NCBI GenBank assembly: GCA_019075905.1
Contig: JAGXAM010000012.1
Span: forward strand, 49,365 to 113,364
Reading direction: 5' to 3'
Length of the DNA stretch: 64,000 bases
Source: Hyphomicrobiales bacterium
GTDB taxonomy: Bacteria; Pseudomonadota; Alphaproteobacteria; Rhizobiales; Beijerinckiaceae
In this document: in pieces, positions 1 to 8,496 of the stretch
Layout: each line of letters begins with the position of its first letter
How positions within the stretch are numbered: position 1 is the stretch's first letter
Translations under genes and position numbers: made by a program
Notes under the pieces: model-generated
Told to the model about the DNA's origin: nothing
Seen by the model: only the letters and a program-made list of their open reading frames with translations
Database searches by the model: none

Positions 1-375
1 ACCGATGCTGCCAACCACATGCTTGAGCAGTTCAAGCTCAGCCATGTTGCCGACCTGCTGGCGGGCGGACTCAGCTATGGCCAGCAAAAGCTGCTCGATG
101 CCGCCATGGCCTTCATGGCCGGCCCGCGCCTCGTGTTGCTGGATGAGCCGGCCGGCGGCGTCAACCTGTCGCTGCTGGGCTCGTTTCGCGAGCGGCTTCG
201 CGCCATGAATGCGCAGGGCGGCTCAACCTTTGTCGTGATCGAGCATAATATGGATTTCGTCATGTCGCTCTGCACGCGGGTGATGTGCATTGCCGAAGGC
301 AAGGTCATTGCCAATGGCAAGCCCGACGATGTGCGCAACGACCCTACAGTTATCGAGGCATATCTTGGCCACTGA
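1..375 (+). CDS. livG: Branched-chain amino acid ABC transporter ATP-binding protein, 3' fragment
   Basis: The reading frame is open from the first base, so this is the last 124 residues of a gene that starts outside the window. It holds the back half of an ABC ATPase: a signature written LSYGQQ rather than LSGGQ, Walker B LVLLDEP, and the H-switch VIEHNM. The short tail after it (IANGKPDDVRNDPTVIEAYLG) is typical of LivG, which energises import of leucine, isoleucine, valine or related amides. The downstream gene overlaps its end and is the partner LivF, which supports the call. The true substrate cannot be read from the sequence; urea and amide transporters of the same family are alternatives. 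Confidence 0.85.
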   Translation, partial: TDAANHMLEQFKLSHVADLLAGGLSYGQQKLLDAAMAFMAGPRLVLLDEPAGGVNLSLLGSFRERLRAMNAQGGSTFVVIEHNMDFVMSLCTRVMCIAEGKVIANGKPDDVRNDPTVIEAYLGH

Positions 376-1123
376 TCCAAACGCGCCTGTGCTGGTGATG
401 GAGGGGGTCGTTGGCGGCTACGGCCGCATGACGATCCTCAACGGCCTGTCCTTCTCGGTCGCCCGTGCCACCATCACCACCATCATCGGCCCTAACGGCG
501 CCGGCAAATCCACCGCGTTCAAGGCCATTTTCGGGCTGCTGAACCTGAGCGCCGGACGCATCATCCTTGAGGGCAAGGATGTGCGCGGCTTCAGTCCGGC
601 GGCGCTGATCGGCGAGGGCGTCTGCTATGTGCCGCAGGGGCGCAATATTTTCCCCGAGTTGTCCGTGCAGGACAATCTTGAACTCGGGGGCGTGGCGCTC
701 GGCACCACCAAGGCCATGCGGCCGCGGGTCGAGGAGGCGCTGGACCGCTTCCCGATCCTGCGGCAGAAGGCGCGTGCCCAGGCCTCGACGCTGTCGGGCG
801 GCCAGCAGAAGCTGCTGGAAATCGCCCGTGGCCTGATTGCCCATCCCAAGCTGATGCTGATCGACGAACCTTCGATCGGCCTGTCGCCGCTGATGGTGAA
901 GGATGTGTTCGCGACCCTGCAGAAGTTGCGCGATCAGGGTGTTTCTATCTTGATGGTCGAACAAAACGCCCGCAGTGCGCTGGAAATCTCCGATAATGGC
1001 ATCGTGCTCGAAACCGGCCGCACCCGGCTCGTCGGCACAGCGCAATCGATCCTCAATGATCCGCGCATCGCCAAATTGTTCCTTGGCGCCGAAGTCGATC
1101 TGGAAACGCCGGCCAGTCCCTAG
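365..1123 (+). CDS. livF: Branched-chain amino acid ABC transporter ATP-binding protein LivF
   Basis: Second ATPase of the Liv-type importer, 252 residues. Visible motifs are Walker A GPNGAGKST, Q-loop region YVPQGRNIFPELSV, signature LSGGQQKLLEIARG, Walker B LMLIDEPSIGLSP, and the VEQN at the H-switch position that is characteristic of LivF. I prefer the TTG at 365: a GAGG lies 6 bases upstream at 355-358 and the start overlaps the livG stop by 11 bases. GTG 389 and ATG 398 are alternatives, and the ATG at 290 lies deep inside livG. Its TAG stop sits in the palindrome CTAG at 1120-1123, which also supplies the stop of the convergent gene. Confidence 0.85.
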   Translation: MATDPNAPVLVMEGVVGGYGRMTILNGLSFSVARATITTIIGPNGAGKSTAFKAIFGLLNLSAGRIILEGKDVRGFSPAALIGEGVCYVPQGRNIFPELSVQDNLELGGVALGTTKAMRPRVEEALDRFPILRQKARAQASTLSGGQQKLLEIARGLIAHPKLMLIDEPSIGLSPLMVKDVFATLQKLRDQGVSILMVEQNARSALEISDNGIVLETGRTRLVGTAQSILNDPRIAKLFLGAEVDLETPASP

Positions 1124-1983
1124 CCGCCTTTGCGCGACAGCATGCCACGCGAGGGGTCATAGGCAATGATGGCACCGGCGAGAAAGACGGCGGTGCAGCC
1201 CGCCACCACCGCCAGCGAAACCCAGTTGACCTGCTGGTAGAGCGCAAAGCGGATCAGTTCAACCGCGTGGGTAAAGGGGTTGATGGCGCAATAATCGGCC
1301 AGCCAGGGGCTGCCCATGCGCACCTTCCACAAAGGGTAAAGCGCCGACGAGGCAAAAAACATCGGGAAAATCACGAAGTTCATCACACCGGCGAAATTTT
1401 CGAGCTGCTTGATCGCCGATGAAATGAACATGCCGAGCGCGCCGAGCATGAAGCCGGAAATCAGCAAGGCCGGCAGCACGGTCACATAGCCCCAGAGCGA
1501 ATCCGGCACGACGTTCCAGAACCAGGCGACCAGCAGATAGGCATAGACCTGCATGATCGACACCAGCGTGCCGGCCACGAGCTTTGACGTCAGCAGAAAC
1601 CAGCGCGGTAGCGGGCTGACCAGCAGGGTGCGCATGTTGCCCATTTCGCGGTCATAAATCATCGACAACGACGATTGCATGCCGTTGAAAAGCTGGATCA
1701 TCGCCATGAGGCCGGGGGTGATATAATCCTGATAGTGGATATAGGTCCGGTAGGGCGGGATGATCGACAGGCCCAGCACCGAGCGAAAGCCTGCGGCGAA
1801 AATGAACAGCCACACCAGCGGGCGCACCAGCGCCGAGACGAAGCGCTCGCGCTGGTGAATGAAGCGCAAGGCCTCGCGCCAGATGATGCCGCTGGCGCAA
1901 ATGCCGTAGTGCCGCCAGGTGAAGCCGGGCTGCAGCTCCTCACCGCGCGAGGACTTGTCGAGGCCTTGCTCCAGCATTGTCAT
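1120..1983 (-). CDS. ABC-2 type permease of the PQQ-alcohol-dehydrogenase-linked system (PedC-like)
   Basis: Integral membrane subunit of an ABC-2 type transporter, 287 residues. A cytoplasmic N-terminus is followed by about six hydrophobic segments; the family hallmarks are the loop MIYDREMGNMRTLLVSPLPR (around residues 110-130) and the late motif NPFTHAVELIRFALY. Proteins like this accompany PQQ-dependent alcohol dehydrogenase loci (TIGR03861-type alcohol ABC permease, PedC); what they move is not established. It is the last of three same-strand genes, after the ATPase (1996-2754) and a periplasmic binding protein (2751-3956). It ends convergently with livF inside a shared CTAG. Confidence 0.8.
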   Translation of the reverse strand: MTMLEQGLDKSSRGEELQPGFTWRHYGICASGIIWREALRFIHQRERFVSALVRPLVWLFIFAAGFRSVLGLSIIPPYRTYIHYQDYITPGLMAMIQLFNGMQSSLSMIYDREMGNMRTLLVSPLPRWFLLTSKLVAGTLVSIMQVYAYLLVAWFWNVVPDSLWGYVTVLPALLISGFMLGALGMFISSAIKQLENFAGVMNFVIFPMFFASSALYPLWKVRMGSPWLADYCAINPFTHAVELIRFALYQQVNWVSLAVVAGCTAVFLAGAIIAYDPSRGMLSRKGG

Positions 1984-1995
1984 GGCCCGCTCTCC

Positions 1996-2754
1996 TCACA
2001 CCAGTTCGCTGACATCGACCGGCCGCGATCCCGTCAGCCGCGCAAAGGCTGCCTTGATATCCGCTACATCGAGCGCTGCGGCAATGGCGCCGGCCCGGCC
2101 TTGCTGCAGGATGACGCCCTTGTGCATGATGATGACATCATCATCGGGGTGGATTTCATCGAGCAGATGCGTGGTCCACAGCACGCCGATGCCGGTCTCG
2201 GCCACGAGGCGGCGCACATAGGCGAGGATGTCGGTGCGCGCCTGCATGTCGAGGCCGACGGTGGGTTCATCGAGCAGCAGCAGGCGCGGGCCATGCAGCA
2301 GGGCGCGGGCGATTTCGACGCGGCGCATCTGCCCGCCAGAGAGATCGCGGGCCTTGTCGCCGGCGCGGTCGGCCATGCCGACCCGTTCGAGCACGGCTTG
2401 CGCCAGGGCGCGGCTGCGGGCCTTGCCAATGCCGTGCAAGGCGGCGTGATAGGCGAGATTTTGCTGAACCGAAAGATCGAGATCGAGGGTGCGGGCCTGA
2501 AATACCACGCCAAGCCGGCGCAGGGCCTCGCCGGGCGTGGTGGCGACATCATGGCCGAAAATGCGGATCGCGCCGTGGCGCATTGCGAACAGCCGGGTGA
2601 TCAAGGCAAACAGCGTGCTCTTGCCAGCGCCATTGGGACCGAGCAGCACGCAAAAGCGTCCTGCCGGCACCGCGAAGGTGACATCATCAAGCGCCTTGCG
2701 GGTGCCATAGGCATGGCTGACATGCGCAACATCGAGCGCCGACGCGTCGCTCAT
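1996..2754 (-). CDS. ABC transporter ATP-binding protein, PQQ-alcohol-dehydrogenase-linked
   Basis: Soluble ATPase of the three-gene system, 252 residues. It has Walker A LLGPNGAGKSTLF, a Q-loop in GVVFQARTLD, signature LSGGQMRRVEIARAL, Walker B LLLLDEPTVGLD and an H-switch in WTTHLLDEI. It resembles NodI/DrrA-type export ATPases and the TIGR03864-type ATPases found beside PQQ alcohol dehydrogenases. I place the start at the ATG at 2754 because it overlaps the stop of the upstream gene as ATGA, although an in-frame ATG exists 12 bases further upstream. Thirteen bases separate its stop from the permease start, consistent with one operon. Confidence 0.85.
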   Translation of the reverse strand: MSDASALDVAHVSHAYGTRKALDDVTFAVPAGRFCVLLGPNGAGKSTLFALITRLFAMRHGAIRIFGHDVATTPGEALRRLGVVFQARTLDLDLSVQQNLAYHAALHGIGKARSRALAQAVLERVGMADRAGDKARDLSGGQMRRVEIARALLHGPRLLLLDEPTVGLDMQARTDILAYVRRLVAETGIGVLWTTHLLDEIHPDDDVIIMHKGVILQQGRAGAIAAALDVADIKAAFARLTGSRPVDVSELV

Positions 2755-3956
2755 GGCAGTTTGCATCTGGTTTCTGGCTTGTCGAAGCCCAGAGTGTCGA
2801 GAGTCGACACCGGGTTCAGGAAGCCCTTCTGAGGCGAGGCCGAGACGACCATGCGGCCATCGCTGAGCAGGATGGGCTGGCGCAATTGCTGGTCCCAGGA
2901 GCGCAGGCTGAGCGGCACACCCTTGTAATCGGCAATGTCGAATTTTGGCGAGATCATCAGCGCGCGCAATTTCGCCGGGTCGGCGGTATTGAGCTTTGAC
3001 ACCGCCTGACCAATCATGCGTCCGGCGACCCAGGCCTCGTTGTCATGCTCGGTCATGCTGCGGTGGAATTTCGCGGCAAAGCGGTTTTGCATCTGCGCCG
3101 CGCCCCAGGCCTCGTGGGAGAAATCCCAGGTCTTTGGCTCAAGGCCGCCGGAACCGGCCACGGGGCGCGGATCCCAGGTGGTGTAGGGCAGATAGGAAGC
3201 AAAGACATGGCTTTCGTCGGCGGCTACCAGCACGTCATAGGCGGGCATTTGCTGGGTGAACAAGCCCATGAGCTGCGAGGTCTGGACGAGGCCTGAATCC
3301 GAGCGCCGGCCGCCGCCCTTGTCGACAAAGGTGCGCGTGCCCACGATATTGGCACCGAATTTTTTGGCTGAAGCCAGGTAATCAGCGGCAAGGAGCGCAT
3401 CTTTCTTGTGCGAGCCCTTGACGAGGAACCAGTGCGGCCATTGCTTGACGATCAGATATTGCGCCACGGCGTCAGTGAGCATCTGGCGCTCGGGCGCGAC
3501 ATGGATGATGTTGGCGCGGCAATCCTGCTCGCGCAGGTTGTCGGCCTCGGATGTGGCATTGAAAAACAGCATGTCACTGGCGGCGCTGGCGCTGGCCACT
3601 TTCAGCAGGTCCGCGGCGTGAAGATCGGTGATGACCAGATGGACGCCCTTGGCGGCCAGATCCTGCAAGGCCGGCAGCGGGTCGCCATGGCGCGCCACCG
3701 GTTCATCGACCAGTTCAAATGACTGGTTCAAAAATGTGCCAGTGGTGTTGTCATCATCAATCGCCATTCTGGCGCCTGCCAGCGTGTCGTCAGCCGGCGG
3801 CACATCCATGATCGAGATGGTGTCCTTGGTGTGCGGCATGCGGATCAGGCCGATCTTGATGTGCAGCACCGGGCCGGCGGCCCTGGCAACTGGTGCGAGG
3901 TTCATCACGGCGGCCGACATGGCCAGAGGTACCAGCCAGTTTTGTGCACACCGCAT
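2751..3956 (-). CDS. Periplasmic binding protein of the PQQ-linked ABC system
   Basis: A 401-residue exported protein with a Sec-type signal peptide (MRCAQNWLVPLAMSAAVMNL, cleavage near ARA-AG). The mature part looks like a type I periplasmic binding fold: DDTLAGARMAIDDDN near the start, then domains of alternating beta and alpha segments. It matches what I know of the TIGR03863-type binding proteins found with PQQ-dependent alcohol dehydrogenases. Pairing a binding protein with an ABC-2 (export-type) permease is unusual, and the ligand is unknown. The start at 3956 follows an AGGAG 6 bases upstream (3963-3967). It is the first gene of the three-gene operon. Confidence 0.8.
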   Translation of the reverse strand: MRCAQNWLVPLAMSAAVMNLAPVARAAGPVLHIKIGLIRMPHTKDTISIMDVPPADDTLAGARMAIDDDNTTGTFLNQSFELVDEPVARHGDPLPALQDLAAKGVHLVITDLHAADLLKVASASAASDMLFFNATSEADNLREQDCRANIIHVAPERQMLTDAVAQYLIVKQWPHWFLVKGSHKKDALLAADYLASAKKFGANIVGTRTFVDKGGGRRSDSGLVQTSQLMGLFTQQMPAYDVLVAADESHVFASYLPYTTWDPRPVAGSGGLEPKTWDFSHEAWGAAQMQNRFAAKFHRSMTEHDNEAWVAGRMIGQAVSKLNTADPAKLRALMISPKFDIADYKGVPLSLRSWDQQLRQPILLSDGRMVVSASPQKGFLNPVSTLDTLGFDKPETRCKLP

Positions 3957-4001
3957 TGAAAACTCCTGAAACCCCGCGAAACCTGATCGTTCTGCCACTT
4001 T

Positions 4002-4018
4002 GCCCCCGGGCCGGGGGC
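4002..4018. other. GC-only inverted repeat
   Basis: The 17 bases GCCCCCGGGCCGGGGGC form a near-continuous hairpin in the gap between the divergent binding-protein gene and gcrA. No T-tract follows on either strand, so it is not a convincing intrinsic terminator. The role is unknown. Confidence 0.4.
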
Positions 4019-4070
4019 TTGGCAAGCGGCCTCGCCGCGCTCCACGGTCTCAGGTTGCTGGGGACAATTG

Positions 4071-4280
4071 TTAATCGATCGTTACCGGACTCTTGCGCCC
4101 GAATCAGCGGCTGGTGTAACAGGATGATCAACGGCGATGACGTGTTGTCGCCAGCTTCAAAGTCAAGCGTGCGGGCGTAATCGACTCCGGAATTCCCGGA
4201 GGGGCGAAGTTGTGAATCTTCGGCTGAAAGGCCGGAAATCGCGCAATTGGCTCCACGAGAGCGATGACTCGGCTCGAGTC
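4071..4280 (+). promoter_or_regulatory. gcrA upstream region with CtrA-like box and six GANTC sites
   Basis: The 342-base gap 3957-4298 separates gcrA from a divergent operon. It contains TTAA-N7-TTAC at 4071-4085, one mismatch from the CtrA box TTAA-N7-TTAA. It also contains GANTC (CcrM methylation) sites at 4088, 4101, 4183, 4214, 4266 and 4276, with a seventh just inside the gene at 4325. In alphaproteobacteria GcrA acts at promoters carrying methylated GANTC, and CtrA controls gcrA in Caulobacter, so cell-cycle control with autoregulation is a reasonable inference. No clear -35/-10 pair was identified. Confidence 0.5.
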
Positions 4281-4298
4281 ACGAAAGGAAATGCGGCA

Positions 4299-4823
4299 AT
4301 GTCCTGGACCGAAGAACGAATTGAGACTCTGCGCACCATGTGGGCGGCACGCCACAGCGCCAAGACCATTGCTGGGGTGCTGGGCGAGGGTGTCACCCGC
4401 AATGCCGTGATCGGCAAAATTCACCGCCTCGGCCTGTCCGAGCGCACCAAGGCCGACGAGGAGGGTCTGGTGAAGGCCAAGCCTGCGCCGATGGCGCGCA
4501 AGGCGCAGCATGCCATGCCGACCATCCAAGGCAATACCGTGCTGGCGCCGATAGCAGAAGTGCAGGCGCAGACATTGCCGCAGACGCATGTGCGTCTGGT
4601 CGAGAGCGTGGTCGTGCCGATGTGCGAAAGCATTTCCATCATGGAATTGCGCGAAACCACCTGTCGCTGGCCGCTGGGCGATCCGATGACGGCCGATTTC
4701 AGCTATTGCGGCGCCAAATCGCCGTTTGGCGGCGGGCCTTATTGTGCCGCGCATGCACGGATTGCCTATCAACCGGCACAGGAGCGGCGCCGCGAGCGCA
4801 GCGCCCGCCAGGCTCAGGGCTGA
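4299..4823 (+). CDS. gcrA: Cell cycle transcriptional regulator GcrA
   Basis: A 174-residue GcrA-family protein, the sigma70 co-regulator that activates promoters with methylated GANTC sites in alphaproteobacteria. The N-terminus is diagnostic: MSWTEERIETLRTMW, then a helix-turn-helix TRNAVIGKIHRLGLSER (about residues 32-48). The C-terminus carries the second conserved block, TCRWPLGDP followed by CGAKSP and YCAAHARIAY, the sigma-binding region. The middle is variable. The ATG at 4299 fits the family start and has AAAGGAA 8 bases upstream; an upstream ATG at 4137 would add an unrelated stretch. Its stop overlaps the convergent flavoprotein gene by 10 bases. Confidence 0.95.
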   Translation: MSWTEERIETLRTMWAARHSAKTIAGVLGEGVTRNAVIGKIHRLGLSERTKADEEGLVKAKPAPMARKAQHAMPTIQGNTVLAPIAEVQAQTLPQTHVRLVESVVVPMCESISIMELRETTCRWPLGDPMTADFSYCGAKSPFGGGPYCAAHARIAYQPAQERRRERSARQAQG

Positions 4824-6037
4824 GGGCCGGCATCAAGCCAGCGCGCCGCCGCATGGCCGGCCCTGGCACCGGTGGCAAAGCAGGCCTGTAGCAGATAGCC
4901 GCCGGTCGGGGCGTCCCAGTCGAGCATTTCGCCGGCGACAAAGACGCCCGGCAGGGCCTTGAGCATCAGCTCATCATTGATGGCCGAGGTTTTGACGCCA
5001 CCGGCGGTGGAAATCGCCCGGTCGAGGCCGGTGGTGGCATGTGCCGTCAGCGGCAGATGCTTGGCGAGGGTGACAAGGGCGGCGGGTGACAGGCTGCCGA
5101 GGCTGGGCGCGGCTTCGCGCATGAGCGCCTGGGCCGCCGATGTGAAGCCGGCCTTGCGCAATTTTGTTGCCAGTGAGGCCCCGGCGCCGGAGCGGGCGAG
5201 CCGCCGCGTCAGTTCGGCGGCGCTCTGGTCGGGGCGCAAATCCAGCCACAGCGGCGCGGGATGGCCTTGGCGCAAGGCGGCGCGAAGGATCGGCCCGAGG
5301 GCATAGACCGGCCCGCCTTCGAGGCCGGAAGCGGTGACGACGAGTTCGCCCCGCAAGCTTTTGCCGCCAGCCTGAACCGTGATGTTTTTCAACAAACTGC
5401 CGGCAAAGCGGGCTTGAAAATACGCACTCCAGGCGATGACGAGGCCGCAATTGGCCGGCTCCAGCGTGGCAATGTCGATGGCATGGGTCTTGAGCAGTTC
5501 GACAAAATTGCCGTCGGCCCCCAGCCGGGGCCAACTGGCGCCGCCCATGGCGAGAACGATGGCATCGGCGGCGATGTCGCCGGGCGTGCCATCGGCCCTG
5601 CGGCCGTGCAGCACCAGCCCGGCGTCGAGCCCGGTGACGTGATGGCGGGTCTGCACCGTGACCCCGAGATTGCCGAGCCGCGCCAGCCACAGACGCAGCA
5701 GGGGCGAGGATTTCATGGCCTCGGGAAAGATGCGGCCGCTCGAACCCACAAAGGTCGGCTGACCTAGATCCGCGGCAAATGCACGCAGCGCATCGGGCGG
5801 AAAGGCGCGAATGGCCGCCGCCAGCCAGGCATCGCCCTGATAGCGGCCGAGAAATTGGTCGAGCGCCTCGCCATGGGTCAGATTGAGGCCGCCGCGTCCG
5901 GCCATCAGCAATTTGCGGCCGACCTGCGGCATGCGCTCCAGCAGCGTCACGCGATGTCCGGCCCGCGCCATGACTTCTGCGGCCATCAGCCCGGCAGGCC
6001 CGCCACCCACCACCACGCCATGTCGCCGCGTCACCAA
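4814..6037 (-). CDS. FAD-dependent flavoprotein, HI0933/PP_4765 (BaiN/RdsA) family
   Basis: A 407-residue Rossmann-type flavoprotein. The dinucleotide-binding loop VVGGGPAGLMAAE is at residues 9-21, followed by the acidic end of strand 2 (LLERM), and QVGRKLLMAGRGGLNLTHG is the family hallmark of HI0933-like proteins. Late in the protein GVFVAGEMLDWDAPTGGYLL is the second FAD contact. Substrate and physiological role are not known for this subfamily (TIGR03862-like). It is transcribed alone, convergent with gcrA, and its start lies 138 bases from the pilin stop. Confidence 0.8.
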   Translation of the reverse strand: MVTRRHGVVVGGGPAGLMAAEVMARAGHRVTLLERMPQVGRKLLMAGRGGLNLTHGEALDQFLGRYQGDAWLAAAIRAFPPDALRAFAADLGQPTFVGSSGRIFPEAMKSSPLLRLWLARLGNLGVTVQTRHHVTGLDAGLVLHGRRADGTPGDIAADAIVLAMGGASWPRLGADGNFVELLKTHAIDIATLEPANCGLVIAWSAYFQARFAGSLLKNITVQAGGKSLRGELVVTASGLEGGPVYALGPILRAALRQGHPAPLWLDLRPDQSAAELTRRLARSGAGASLATKLRKAGFTSAAQALMREAAPSLGSLSPAALVTLAKHLPLTAHATTGLDRAISTAGGVKTSAINDELMLKALPGVFVAGEMLDWDAPTGGYLLQACFATGARAGHAAARWLDAGPQP

Positions 6038-6093
6038 ACCAGCTTTCCTTTTCCTGAACCGGATCGCCTTACTACGAAGGCAGCACCCATGAC

Positions 6094-6125
6094 AAAAAAG
6101 CGGCCCCGCCTTCTGGCGGAGCCGC
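6094..6125 (-). terminator. Rho-independent terminator of the Flp pilin gene
   Basis: On the minus strand an 11-base stem (one mismatch) with an AGAA loop is followed directly by six T residues (plus-strand A at 6094-6099). It lies 49 bases past the pilin stop and is a textbook intrinsic terminator. Confidence 0.85.
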
Positions 6126-6137
6126 GATCGTCTCTTC

Positions 6138-6160
6138 GAGCGGGCTTATCGCGCCCGCTC
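6138..6160 (-). other. Second hairpin in the pilin 3' untranslated region
   Basis: GAGCGGGC at 6138-6145 and GCCCGCTC at 6153-6160 form an 8-base perfect stem between the pilin stop and the terminator. It has no T-tract; it could stabilise the short, abundant pilin mRNA, but that is inference. Confidence 0.5.
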
Positions 6161-6174
6161 CAGCAATCAAAGCA

Positions 6175-6336
6175 TCAGATGTTGGAAGCGATGCTGTTGA
6201 AGGTGTTGGTCAGGTTCTTGCCGAGGGTGGTGATGGCAGTGATGATGACCACGGAAATGAGGGCGGCGATCAGGCCGTACTCGATGGCGGTTGCGCCTGA
6301 TTCATTCTTGGCAAACCGCGAAACAAGATTCTTCAT
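6175..6336 (-). CDS. Flp/Fap-type pilin subunit
   Basis: A 53-residue type IVb (Flp) prepilin. The sequence MKNLVSRFAKNESGATAIEYG shows the short leader, the GATAIEYG processing and Glu5 region, and then a single hydrophobic helix (LIAALISVVIITAITTLG). Processed subunits polymerise into tight-adherence (Tad) pili. The ATG at 6336 has AGGAG about 8 bases upstream; a longer frame from 6369 lacks family support. No cpa/tad assembly genes are nearby, so the machinery must be encoded elsewhere. It has its own terminator. Confidence 0.9.
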   Translation of the reverse strand: MKNLVSRFAKNESGATAIEYGLIAALISVVIITAITTLGKNLTNTFNSIASNI

Positions 6337-6667
6337 GATATTGCTCCTGTTGACTGACTGGCCCGGCAAACCGCTTGCTCCTTGGCTCGCTTGGGTAAGG
6401 GCAAATTAGCCGCCAGTTGTTTCAAGGCTGTTAATGGCGACATTCAAACATCTGACTATTGGGAATGCTGGTCTTTTTGGTAAAGACTTGGTTTAGAGGG
6501 GCAGCGGCACCGCTGGCCGTCAAGGTGCGGGGTCGGCCGCGGGACGCCGCAAGCATCCGGGAATGCAGGTTTTGGGGCGGGGAATTGACATGCACGCTTT
6601 TGGTGGCAGCGCCTAGTAATTAAGTCTATAGCCACTCCAACAAGAACCAGATGGCGGAGCCAGGATC
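6337..6667. other. Divergent intergenic region between the pilin gene and edd
   Basis: These 331 bases contain no convincing reading frame. They hold the pilin ribosome site, an inverted repeat GTCTTT-ttggt-AAAGAC at 6471-6487, and a small dyad CAGCGG-ca-CCGCTG at 6502-6515. TTGACA at 6585-6590 could be a -35 for edd, but no -10 sits at normal spacing. No CtrA box was found, although pilin genes are CtrA targets in Caulobacter. Confidence 0.4.
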
Positions 6668-8482
6668 ATGACCCTTCACGCACGCATTGCCGATGTCACC
6701 GAAACGATCGTGCGGCGCAGCGCGACCCAGCGGCGGCGCTATTTGCAGGCGATTGACGAGGCCGCAGCCAAGGGTCCGCGCCGTGGCCGGCTGGGCTGCG
6801 CCAATCTCGCCCATGGCTTTGCCGCCTGCGGCCCGGCTGACAAGGCGGCGCTGGCAGGCACCGATGTCGCCAATCTCGCCATTGTCACCGCCTATAATGA
6901 CATGCTCTCGGCGCATCAGCCGTTCGAGCGCTTTCCCGATCTCATCCGCGCTGCGGCGCGGGCCGTTGGCGGGGTGGCGCAGGTGGCGGGCGGCGTGCCA
7001 GCCATGTGCGATGGCGTCACGCAGGGCGAGGCCGGCATGGAATTGTCGCTGTTCTCGCGCGATGTCATTGCCCTGTCGACCGCCGTGGCGCTGTCGCACC
7101 AGATGTTCGACGCGGCGGTCTATCTTGGTGTCTGCGACAAGATCGTGCCCGGCCTCGTCATCGGTGCCTTGTCTTTCGGGCATTTGCCGGCGGTTTTCAT
7201 TCCGGCAGGGCCGATGACCTCCGGCCTGCCCAATGACCAGAAATCCAAAACCCGCCAGCTTTATGCCGAGGGCAAGGTTGACCGCGCCGCCTTGCTGGAG
7301 TCGGAATCGCAATCCTACCACGGCCCCGGCACCTGCACGTTCTACGGCACTGCCAATTCCAACCAGATGCTGATGGAAATCATGGGCCTGCATATGCCCG
7401 GCGCCAGCTTCATCAACCCCAACACGCCGCTGCGCGATGCGCTGACCACCGAGGCCGCCAAACGGGCGTTGGCGATTACGGCGGCTGGCAACGAATATAC
7501 CCCGATCGGCCGCATGATCGACGAGCGGGCGATCGTCAATGGTGTCGTCGGCCTGCATGCCACCGGCGGTTCGACCAACCACACCATGCATCTGGTCGCC
7601 ATGGCCAAGGCGGCTGGCATCACCCTGACATGGGATGATTTTGCGGCGCTGGCCGAAGTGGTGCCGCTGCTGACGCGGATCTACCCCAATGGTTCGGCCG
7701 ATGTGAACCATTTCAATGCCGCCGGTGGCATGGGCTCGCTGATGGCCGAATTGCTGGATGGAGGGCTGCTGCACGATGATGTGACCACGGTTTTCGGCAA
7801 GGGGCTTGATGCCTACCGGATCGAGGCGAAGCTTGCGGGCGATGGCAGCATCCTGCGCGAGGCCGCGCCCCGGCCCGCCGCCGATGCGCCGGTGCTGCGG
7901 CCGGTGAGCCACCCGTTCCAGCCCAATGGCGGCCTGAAAACGCTGGATGGCAATATCGGCCGCGCCGTGATCAAGACCTCGGCGATCGACCCGAAGCGGC
8001 ATATTGTCGAGGCACCGGCCCGGATTTTCCATGATCAGGCGGAATTGCAGGCGGCGTTCAAGGCCGGCAGCCTGACCGGCGATTTTATTGCCGTCGTGCG
8101 CTTTCAGGGGCCGCGGGCCAATGGCATGCCGGAATTGCACAAGCTGACACCGACCCTCGGCATCCTGCAGGATCGCGGCCAGAAAGTGGCGCTGATCACC
8201 GACGGGCGCATGTCGGGGGCTTCGGGCAAGGTGCCGGCCGCCATTCACCTGACGCCTGAAGCGGAAATGGGCGGGGCCATCGCCAAAATCCGCGAGGGCG
8301 ACATGATCCGGCTCGATGCGGTTGCCGGGCGTCTCGACGTGCTTGTGGCGCATGACGAATGGGCGGCGCGCGCGCCGGTCACGGCCGATCTCTCAGCCAG
8401 CCATACCGGCATCGGCCGTGATCTGTTCGCCAGCTTCCGCAAGGTTGTTGCGAGCGCGGATGCCGGCGCCAGTATTTTTTGA
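6668..8482 (+). CDS. edd: Phosphogluconate dehydratase
   Basis: Converts 6-phosphogluconate to 2-keto-3-deoxy-6-phosphogluconate, the first committed step of the Entner-Doudoroff pathway. The 604 residues match the family length (about 600). It belongs to the IlvD/Edd iron-sulfur dehydratases: cluster cysteines are visible in [19 protein letters not shown] and [15 protein letters not shown], and [13 protein letters not shown] ([14 protein letters not shown]) and [16 protein letters not shown] blocks follow. GTANSNQ and SYHGPGT distinguish Edd from IlvD. It is a single gene here; eda, zwf and pgl are not in the window. Its end is convergent with phaR, 14 bases apart. Confidence 0.95.
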   Translation: MTLHARIADVTETIVRRSATQRRRYLQAIDEAAAKGPRRGRLGCANLAHGFAACGPADKAALAGTDVANLAIVTAYNDMLSAHQPFERFPDLIRAAARAVGGVAQVAGGVPAMCDGVTQGEAGMELSLFSRDVIALSTAVALSHQMFDAAVYLGVCDKIVPGLVIGALSFGHLPAVFIPAGPMTSGLPNDQKSKTRQLYAEGKVDRAALLESESQSYHGPGTCTFYGTANSNQMLMEIMGLHMPGASFINPNTPLRDALTTEAAKRALAITAAGNEYTPIGRMIDERAIVNGVVGLHATGGSTNHTMHLVAMAKAAGITLTWDDFAALAEVVPLLTRIYPNGSADVNHFNAAGGMGSLMAELLDGGLLHDDVTTVFGKGLDAYRIEAKLAGDGSILREAAPRPAADAPVLRPVSHPFQPNGGLKTLDGNIGRAVIKTSAIDPKRHIVEAPARIFHDQAELQAAFKAGSLTGDFIAVVRFQGPRANGMPELHKLTPTLGILQDRGQKVALITDGRMSGASGKVPAAIHLTPEAEMGGAIAKIREGDMIRLDAVAGRLDVLVAHDEWAARAPVTADLSASHTGIGRDLFASFRKVVASADAGASIF

Positions 8483-8496
8483 GGTGGGGCGGCGGG

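Noticed and set aside
1675..2832. Long plus-strand frame of 385 codons opposite the PQQ-linked ATPase genes
   Set aside because: It is a shadow of the minus-strand genes with no recognisable domain; GC-rich codon usage makes such frames common.
6337..6667. CtrA box before the Flp pilin gene
   Set aside because: TTAATGG occurs at 6431, but no second half-site is at N7 spacing.
6626..8353. Minus-strand frame of 575 codons opposite edd
   Set aside because: The edd motifs on the plus strand are complete; this is antisense shadow.
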